The notes beneath the pieces are model-generated. The model did no database searches, was not told the DNA's origin, and saw nothing but the letters and a program-made list of their open reading frames with translations. Below, piece by piece: positions 56,703 through 64,000 of a DNA stretch of 64,000 nt; the first letter of the stretch is position 1, and every line of letters begins with the position of its first letter. Source of the stretch: Leptodactylus fallax (Eukaryota; Chordata; Amphibia; Anura; Leptodactylidae); the NCBI GenBank assembly GCA_947044405.1, contig CAMRHE010000077.1:3410001-3474000 (forward strand), given 5' to 3'. A program made the position numbers and the translations under genes.

Positions 56703-57130
56703 AATGCTTGCAAGTTTGTGAACTTTTCACAATTTTCTATATTTGTGCATAAATGTGACCTATAACCTTATGAGATTTTCACATAAGTCCTAAAGTAGAT
56801 GAAGAGAACCCAATCAAAGAAATAAGTCAAAAATATCACTTATCTGTGAATGGCAAAAGTATGTGAATTGTGAACCTTTAGGATTAGAAATAATTTGAAG
56901 GTGAATTTACAGTCAGGTGTTTTCAGTCAATTTGATGACATTCAGGTGTAGGTGGGTGACCTGTTTTATGTAAAGAACATGGATCTATCCAAGGCTGATC
57001 GTCACAACACATGTTTGTGAAACTGTATCATTGGCCAAACAAAGGAGATTACCGAGGAACTCAGAAGTGGTGTGACTATCCAGATAATGTGGGTGATGCA
57101 GCAAGCCAATGACCCTAAACACACAAATCA
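56703..57130 (+). mobile_element. Tc1-type remnant copy D, left part
   Basis: TGCTTGCAAGTTTGTGAAC at the left, TAAATGTGACCTATAACC, GTGAATGGCAAAAGTATGTG and CTGTTTTATGTAAAGAACATGG follow the known order of a widespread vertebrate Tc1 family. Then AACAAAGGAGATTACCGAGG is a worn start of the transposase, and CAATGACCCTAAACACACAA belongs to its DNDPKH region, so almost the entire middle is deleted. Confidence 0.8.
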
Positions 57131-57431
57131 TTCTGCAGAAACATAGACAGAGGAATAAGTGTGTATATCAGCTCACCACCTTGGGTGCTGTCATCCCAGG
57201 GATTTGTCTCTCAGTGCACAGAGAAGGAGGAATCATCAGCCCAGTTCCCAGGTAAGTAGTGGGAATAGTAGTAGCAATCGGTATAACTACAGACCTATTA
57301 TCCTGTAAAAATATCCAGGGTTTATTGAAGAAGCACATTAAAAACAAAGTAGGGTGCACATCCATAAAATCCAGAAAATGCATTCTCATATTGATGACCT
57401 ATCCCCATGATAGTTTTTCAGTATTTTTAGC
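57131..57431. other. No gene seen
   Basis: Mixed sequence between a Tc1 remnant and a MITE. The minus frame 57168-57389 has no domain. Confidence 0.35.
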
Positions 57432-57902
57432 TTAAAGGGAATCTGTCAGGTCACTCTGGGACACTAAACCACCCCACAGGTCCTTATAGACCTGGGGTTT
57501 AGTGTCCCAGATCGCCCTGTTGTAATGCAATCCGCGGGCGCATTAAAAATAAAAAACCTTTATACTTACCTAGATAAGGGTCCGATCGACGCTGTTTGGT
57601 GAGATCGGTTCAGCTTATTCATGAGGCGCTGCGCTGTTCTTCAGTGAAGCCAAAGATGGACACCCCGGCTTCACTGCGAAATTACGGGGCATGCCCACTG
57701 AAGCCAAGGAGTACTCCTCTGGCTTCACTGAAGAATTGTGCAGGTGCGGGGAGTACAGCGGCAGGGTGAGTATAAAGCTTTTTTATTTTTAATGCGGCCA
57801 TGGATTGCATTATAACAGGGTGATTTGGGACACTAAACCCCAGGTCCATATGGACGTGTGGGTGGTTTAGTGTCCCAAATTGCCGTGACAGATTCCCTTT
57901 AA
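57432..57902. mobile_element. Foldback MITE, copy 2, inverted relative to 9870-10372
   Basis: The ends TTAAAGGGAATCTGTCAGG and CTGACAGATTCCCTTTAA-type mirror match copy 1. The core runs in the opposite direction: TTGTGCAGGTGCGGGGAGTA is the reverse complement of copy 1's TACTCCCTGAGCCTGCGCAG region. Both arms have an outward splice donor consensus (minus near 57561-57573, plus near 57762-57775). Confidence 0.87.
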
Positions 57903-57985
57903 GTCCAGGACTTTGACTTGACCATTAAAAAACTTTAACTTTACTCTTCTTTAACCATTTTTTGGTAGAATGATAAGTGTACTGT
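57903..57985 (-). mobile_element. Tc1 copy D fragment, opposite orientation
   Basis: GTCCAGGACTTTGACTTGACC, TTTAACTTTACTCTTCTTTAACC and TTTTTTGGTAGAATGA read on minus as the WPSQSPD-type segment and the region before it of the same transposase family as 56703. Because the two pieces face opposite ways, the copy is rearranged. Confidence 0.7.
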
Positions 57986-58439
57986 ACTGTATATGACAGG
58001 GCTTGGATTTGCAAACAGCTTTTCAGAAAATGAACCAAAGCTGAAAGACTGAAAGTAAAAGATGTAATTTATCATAAAGAAGAGACAAGGCTAAAAAACA
58101 AATGTTAATATACAGTACCAGGCACAGAGCAACATTGATAGTGCATAGTACCATATGTTATATCAGGGCCAGCTACAGGTTTGTATGGGCCCTTGGGCAA
58201 CAGAGCCTTAATGGGTACCTTTGTGGCGCAACTCATGCCGTGGCAGTTTGCTCCTCTAAAAGAGGCAGCAGCATAAAACACCTGACATTGAAGGATTATT
58301 GCTATGGCATATATGCTAGAATTGCAGTAGGACCTCTGCAGATTTCCATGTTTGTGTTGCAAAGGTTTAAAATCGTGGGTCCTTTCTCTTGTGAGTTTAA
58401 AACTGTCTGTGATTTGTTCAAATCTAATCTAAGTGTTGC
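57986..58439. other. Worn hAT-like element start; no gene
   Basis: CAGGGCCAGCTACAGGTTTG (58165) is a hAT-like terminal motif, followed by GGGCCCTTGGGCAACAGAG. The plus frame 58102-58488 starts before it and runs into the minisatellite, so it is not a gene. Confidence 0.4.
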
Positions 58440-58890
58440 TATAGTGCACAGTATAATGTCCAGTTTAGTACCCACACACACAGCATAATTCCCTCTTGTG
58501 GCCCTCACACAGTATAATGTCGCTCCTTATGCTCAGAGACAGTATAATGGGCCATTATGACCCCACATACTATATTAGCCCTTATGCTCCCACACAGTAT
58601 AATGCCCTCTTATTCTTCACCCCAGTATAATGGCCCCATTATGTGCCCATGAAGTATAATGGCCCACTTATTTCCCTCATAGAGTTTAATGACCCTCTTA
58701 TACCCAGACAAATTATAATAGCCCTCTTATGCCCAGACACAGTATATTGACACCCTTATGCCCTATACACCGTAATAGCCGTCCATAGACCCCCACATTA
58801 TAGTTTGTCGACAAACTATAATGGTCCCCTAATGCCCCACAAAGTATAATGGACTCCTTATGTCCCAAAACAGTATATTAGCCCCCTTAT
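58440..58890. repeat. Degenerate minisatellite of about 31 bp
   Basis: About fourteen units built on CCCACACAGTATAATGGCCC followed by CTTATGC. It is preceded by a hAT-like terminal motif. The core CACACAGTATAATG is the reverse complement of the unit in the 11.27 kb array. A looser series with CACTCAGTAATGGTGCC continues at 58979-59060. Confidence 0.85.
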
Positions 58891-59354
58891 ATTCTTGTAG
58901 ACCCTACACATCACAAACCACACCGCCAAAATATCACACCCTCCAAACCTAGAAACCATTTTCAAGTGTTAACAACTGTGCACTCAGTAATGGTGCCATT
59001 TAGTGCCCCCACTCAGTAATAGTGCCCCACATTTGGTAATGGTGCTCCCTAGGATTAGTGGTCTAATAGGTAATAAATCCAATACTCTCCTAGATCCATT
59101 CCTGCAATGAATGCAGCTGCTTTAGGCCTGAGCCTATGAGGTATCCCTGTGAAGGTCAAAGCAATGAAAAGACATCATTGTGCTGGTCTGCGCAGGAGTC
59201 TTTTATAGCCTCTTACAGTCACCCTCTCCTCCTTTTTGTCAGTGTGCTTCACATATTGTGATTTTGTTGAAGCTTATTTTGTTGAGGAACAAATGCAATA
59301 AAACAGTGATGTGTGAATATGCCCTGATTTCATTGTATCAATGTGTTGAGGACT
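58891..59354. other. No gene; decayed tandem repeat and flank
   Basis: Contains the loose CACTCAGTAATGGTGCC repeats (58979-59060); no coding signal in the remainder. Confidence 0.4.
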
Positions 59355-59606
59355 AAGGCTAGATTCACATGACCAAGTTACACTCCTATGATTATAGGAG
59401 TCTCTGCCTCCCAGTGACATACTGTCTCGTACTGTAATCGATATGGGACAGTATGTTGCTGGGAGGGAGGGACTCCAAGCATTATAGATGGTGAACTATG
59501 GTGCTAGGAGTCCCGCTCCTGGAATAAAGGTCAGGGTGGTAAATCCAGCGAACACGGGGTATGAGTTTCACGGGTAAAACTTAGTTGTGTGAATTTAACC
59601 TAAAAT
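59355..59606. mobile_element. Foldback MITE of about 250 bp
   Basis: AAGGCTAGATTCACATGACC at the left is mirrored by TAGTTGTGTGAATTTAACCT at the right. Inside, TATAGGAGTCTCTGCCTCCC and CATACTGTC are mirrored by GACAGTATG and GGGAGGGAGGGACTCC. Confidence 0.65.
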
Positions 59607-60189
59607 AAGCTTACCATGTGTATTAATATATTGGGGGCACAACTGAGTGGCTAAAGTGTATCCACCTGGCCCCCAATAGCAGCTGCAATATCTGCCTCCT
59701 TTGAAAGTACATTATGGTAGCTAGTTACTTATGCTATGCTCGTGACCAAGGGTCTATATCAGATTTCAGTGACTTCTCGGCCACATGACCATGTGAATAC
59801 TGTATCACACAGGCAGGTTCTGCAGGATAAGGGTAGGACTCTTGCTGGATGGAGTAATATGGACATATAAGCATGCGTGTATATGAACAAAGGACCAAGT
59901 GCCCAGCCATGGGTATTTAAATGAAAGAGCCCAGAGTGTTTGGATAAATTGGTTTGTGGCTGGCTCTGGTTGTTAGCACAGAGTGATGGAGCACCTGGCA
60001 CTGCATTGGAGAGAACTGTCAGTTGCATCCCCTATGGCCAGGGACGGTTTTAGACAAACTGAGACCCTGGGCAAAATTAAAAGTGGGGCCCCAAATGCTG
60101 ATATACCAACAACGCCATCATATTTCCAGTGGCAGCTCCCACACACAATTCAAATGACCACCTTTGTACCGCCTAATAGATTTTTGCAC
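59607..60189. other. No gene; hAT-like terminal sequence at 60039
   Basis: CCAGGGACGGTTTTAGACAA (60039-60058), then ACTGAGACCCTGGGCAAAAT and GTGGGGCCCC, is a typical hAT-like left end. The tandem array starts about 150 bases further in, as in the elements at 11.2 and 58.2 kb. Confidence 0.45.
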
Positions 60190-61000
60190 CCCCCTCATCA
60201 GTTATTATAGTGCCTCCTTATAAATAATAGTCCCTGCTTATAAATAGTATCTCTTATCAGTAATAGCTCTCCCTTATCAGTAATACCCTGTTATAAATAA
60301 TAGTACTTCCTTATAAATAGTTCCCCCTTATTAATAATAGCCCTCTTATAAATAATAGTTCCTCTTAGAAATAATAATCCACATTATCAATATTAGCCCT
60401 CTTAAAAATAATACCACTTATAAATAATAGCTGCTTTAACAATACTCACATTATAATGTTTCCCTCTTATAAATAAAAGCTCCCACATTATAATAGCCAC
60501 CTCGTATATAAAATAATTTCCCCCCTTATTATAGGTCTTTTATATATAGTTCCTCCATTATATAAAATAGCCTACCGTATGAGTTTCCCACTTATAATAG
60601 CCCTTCTTATATGTAATAATTTTCTCTTATAATAGCCCCTTTATATTTAATAGCGTCCTCTCCTCCCTTATAAATAATATCCCCCCTGATATATAACAGC
60701 CACCCCCATATATAAAACAGTCTCTTCCATTATAAATAATAGCCCCCTTCTAAATAATAGTTCCCAGTTTATATATAATAGTTCCTTTATTTTATATAAT
60801 AGCCCCCTATATATCAGTATCCCCTTATATATAATAGTTACCCCTTATATAGCCCCCTTTATATAGATTATTTTCCCCCTTTCAATAGCACCCTTAAATA
60901 TAATAGTTCCCCTTATAATAGCCCCCTTATACATAACTGCCTCCCCCTTATAATAGCCCCCCTTATATATAACAATCTCCCCTTATAACAGCTCCCCTTA
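60190..61000. repeat. Degenerate minisatellite, left block
   Basis: Units of about 20-25 bases built on CCCCTTATAATAGCCCCC and CTTATAAATAATAGTT, with much variation in length. The array is split by Tc1 copy E and goes on at 62624. Confidence 0.9.
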
Positions 61001-61002
61001 TA

Positions 61003-62621
61003 CAGTACAGACCAAAAGTTTGGACACACCTTCTCATTCCAAGAGTTTTCTGTATTTTCATGACTATAAAAATTGTAGATTCACACTGAAGGCCTCAAAA
61101 CTATGAATTAACACATGTGGAATTATATACTTAACAAAAAAGTGTGAAACAACTGAAAATATGTCTTATATTCTAGGTTCTTCAAAATAGCCACCTTTTG
61201 CTTTGATTACTGCTTTGCACACTCTTGGCATTCTCTTGATGAACTTCAAGAGGTAGTCACCTGAAATGGTTTTCACTTCACAGGTGTGCCCTGTCAGGTT
61301 TAATAAGTGGGATTTCTTGCCTTATAAATGGGGTTGGGACCATCAGTTGTGTTGTTCAGAAGTCAGGTGGATACACAGCTGATAGTCCTACTGAATGGAG
61401 TGTTAGAATTTGTATTATGGCAAGAAAAAAGCAGCTAAGTAAAGAAAAACGAGTGGCCATCATTACTTTAAGAAATGAAGGTCAGTCAGTCCGAAAAATT
61501 GGGAAAACTTTGAAAGTGTCCCCAAGTGCAGTGGCAAAAACCATCAAGCGCTACAAAGAAACTGGCTCACATGAGGACCGCCCCAGGAAAGGAAGACCAA
61601 GAGTCACCTCTACTGCGGAGGATAAGTTCATCCGAGTCACCAGCCTCAGAAATCGCAGGTTAACAGCAGCTCAGATTAGAGACCAGGTCAATGCCACAGA
61701 GTTCTAGCAACAGACACATCTCTACAACAACTGTTAAGAGGAGACTGTGTGCAGCAGGCCTTCATGGTAAAATAGCTGCTAGGAAACCACTGCTAAGGAC
61801 AGGCAACAAGCAGAAGAGACTTGTTTGGGCTAAAAAACACAAGGAATGGAAATTAGACCTGTGGAAATCAGTGCTTTGGTCTGAGGAGTCCACATTTGAG
61901 TTCTTTTCTGTGTCTTTGTGCGACGCAGAAAAGGTGAATGAATGGACTCTACATGCCTGGTTCCCACCGTGAAGCATGGAGGAGGAGGTGTGATGGTGTG
62001 GGGATGCTTTGCTGGTGACACTGTTGGGAATTTATTCAAAATTGAAGGAATACTGAACCAGCATGGTTACCACAGCATCTTGCAGCGGCATGCTATCCCA
62101 TCCGGTTTGCGTTTAGTTGGACCATCATTTATTTTTCAACAGGACAATGACCCCAAACACACCTCCAGACTGTGTAAGGGCTATTTGACCAAGAAGGAGA
62201 GTGATGGGGTGCTACGCCAGATGACCTGGCCTCCACAGTCACCAGACCTGAACCCAATCGAGACGGTTTGAGGTGAGCTGGACCGCAGAGTGAAGGCAAA
62301 AGGGCCAACAAGTGCTAAGCATCTCTGGGAACTCCTTCAAGACTGTTGGAAGACCATTTCAGTTGACTACCTCTTGAAGCTCATCAAGAGAAATGCCAAG
62401 AGTGTGCAAAGCAGTAATCAAAGCAAAAGGTGGCTACTTTGAAGAACCTAGAATATAAGACATATTTTCAGTTGTTTCACACTTTTTTGTTAAGTATATA
62501 ATTCCACATGTGTTAATTCATAGTTTTGAGGCCTTCAGTGTGAATCTACAATTTTTATAGTCATGAAAATACAGAAAACTCTTGGAATGAGAAGGTGTGT
62601 CCAAACTTTTGGTCTGTACTG
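61003..62621 (+). mobile_element. Tc1-type transposon copy E, full length, inserted in the minisatellite
   Basis: TA (61001-61002 and 62622-62623) flanks the ends CAGTACAGACCAAAAGTTTG and its mirror. About 190 bases of inverted arms match closely (GAAGGCCTCAAAACTATGAA, CACATGTGGAATTATATAC). At 1619 bp it is complete. The match to a Tc1 family known from fish, frogs and lampreys is recalled, not searched. Because flanking repeats are of one type, the insertion into the array is certain. Confidence 0.95.
61417..62458 (+). pseudogene. Tc1 transposase, frameshifted and point-mutated (copy E)
   Basis: The start MARKKQLSKEKRVAIITLRN opens the paired-like domain with the helix-turn-helix GQSVRKIGKTLKVSPSAVAK, and the linker is DRPRKGRPRVTS. 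A 2-base loss near 61700 shifts the frame (NATEF then stop; the other frame goes on from SSNRHISTTTVKRR). The first catalytic motif is VLWSEESTFEF: aspartate has become glutamate. A short deletion follows. FQQDNDPKHTS and SPDLNPIE are intact, but the tryptophan three residues after the glutamate is TGA. A further one-base insertion precedes the C-terminus, which returns to frame at KAKGGYFEEPRI. Inactive. Confidence 0.93.
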
Positions 62622-62623
62622 TA

Positions 62624-63300
62624 TATAAAATAGTTCCCCCTTATAATAGCTCCCTTATATAACAGTCTACCCCTTATAATAGCCCCCTTATATGTAACAG
62701 TCTCCCCCTTATAATAGACCCCTTATATATAATAGTTCCACTTATAATAGTCCCCTTATATATAACAGTCTCCTCCTTATAATAGCCCCCTTATAAATAA
62801 TAGTTTCCCTTTATATATAGTAGCCCCCTTATATATAACAGTGCCACCTTGTAAATAATAGTTCTTCCCTTATATATTAGTTCTTCCCTTATAAATAATA
62901 GTTCATCCCTTATTTAGAATAGTTTCAACCTTATAATAGCCCTCCTTATTTGTAATAGTTCTCTATTACATTTAAGGGGGAGCTATTGTATATTATATAT
63001 AATATATTATATATTGCCCCCTTATACAAATTCCCTTATATATTATAGTTCCTCCCTTACTTATAACAGCACCTTTATAAATAATAGTTCCCCCTTATAA
63101 TAGCCCAATTATACATAATTGTATCCCCTTATAATAGCCCCCATTATAAATAATAGTACCCCCTTATAATAGCCCTCCTCATAAAGGGGGGGTACTATTA
63201 TTTATAATGGGGAATATTATAAGGGGGTACAATTATTTATAATGGGGGCTATTATAAGGGGGAACTATTATTTATAAAGGTGCTATTTTTAATAAGAGAG
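62624..63300. repeat. Degenerate minisatellite, right block, with inverted end
   Basis: Same unit type as 60190-61000 (CTTATAATAGCCCCCTTAT). From about 63180 the units are on the other strand (GGGGGTACTATTATTTATAA), so 63120-63290 is a large imperfect hairpin. A short TATA-rich palindrome lies at 62985-63015. Confidence 0.9.
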
Positions 63301-63313
63301 GAACTATGATATA

Positions 63314-64000
<687 letters not shown>

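Noticed and set aside
58102..58488. 128-residue plus-strand open frame
   Set aside because: It runs through a worn hAT-like end into a minisatellite; no domain.

Overview
This window looks like non-prokaryotic, vertebrate intergenic and intronic DNA, most likely from an amphibian (frog). Dense Tc1-type transposons, many palindromic MITEs with TTAA-like ends, dinucleotide microsatellites and the tail of an L2-like LINE ending in TTATTA repeats all point that way. The species call is an inference. There are no operons, no intact long coding sequences, and no tRNA or rRNA genes that I can see.

The only convincing host-gene signal is near the left end. A polypyrimidine tract and AG at 2061-2082 open a 61-codon reading frame (2083-2265) that looks like the last coding exon of a plus-strand gene. 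It may be followed by a long 3' UTR reaching a good AATAAA plus GT-rich signal near 7850-7900. The first 200 bases also hold an open frame with a Kozak-like ATG and a perfect splice donor, but this is weak evidence.

The rest is a mosaic of mobile elements. At least eight Tc1-type insertions from several families are present: 0.44-1.62, 14.5-15.3, 19.9-22.0, 25.7-27.4, 33.9-34.6, 42.5-43.6, 61.0-62.6 and 63.3 kb onward, with smaller pieces at 46.96 and 56.7-58.0 kb. All transposase copies examined are broken, often at catalytic residues. A TTAA-flanked piggyBac deletion derivative lies at 40144-41313. Many foldback MITEs are scattered throughout, and one family with GGCTAAGGCCCCACGT-like ends occurs about ten times. 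Long minisatellites lie at 11.25, 19.05, 27.56, 32.1, 58.4 and 60.2-63.3 kb; several seem to be internal to hAT-like elements.

The most striking find is inside the Tc1 copy at 19.9-22.0 kb. There, a foreign insert carries two tandem type I hammerhead ribozyme motifs exactly 312 bases apart, with complete CTGATGA, GAAA and GTA core elements. This arrangement matches Penelope-like elements or retrozymes that make small circular RNAs. From about 47 to 56 kb the sequence is comparatively free of recognised repeats and holds several stretches that could be conserved noncoding elements; that is speculative without alignment.
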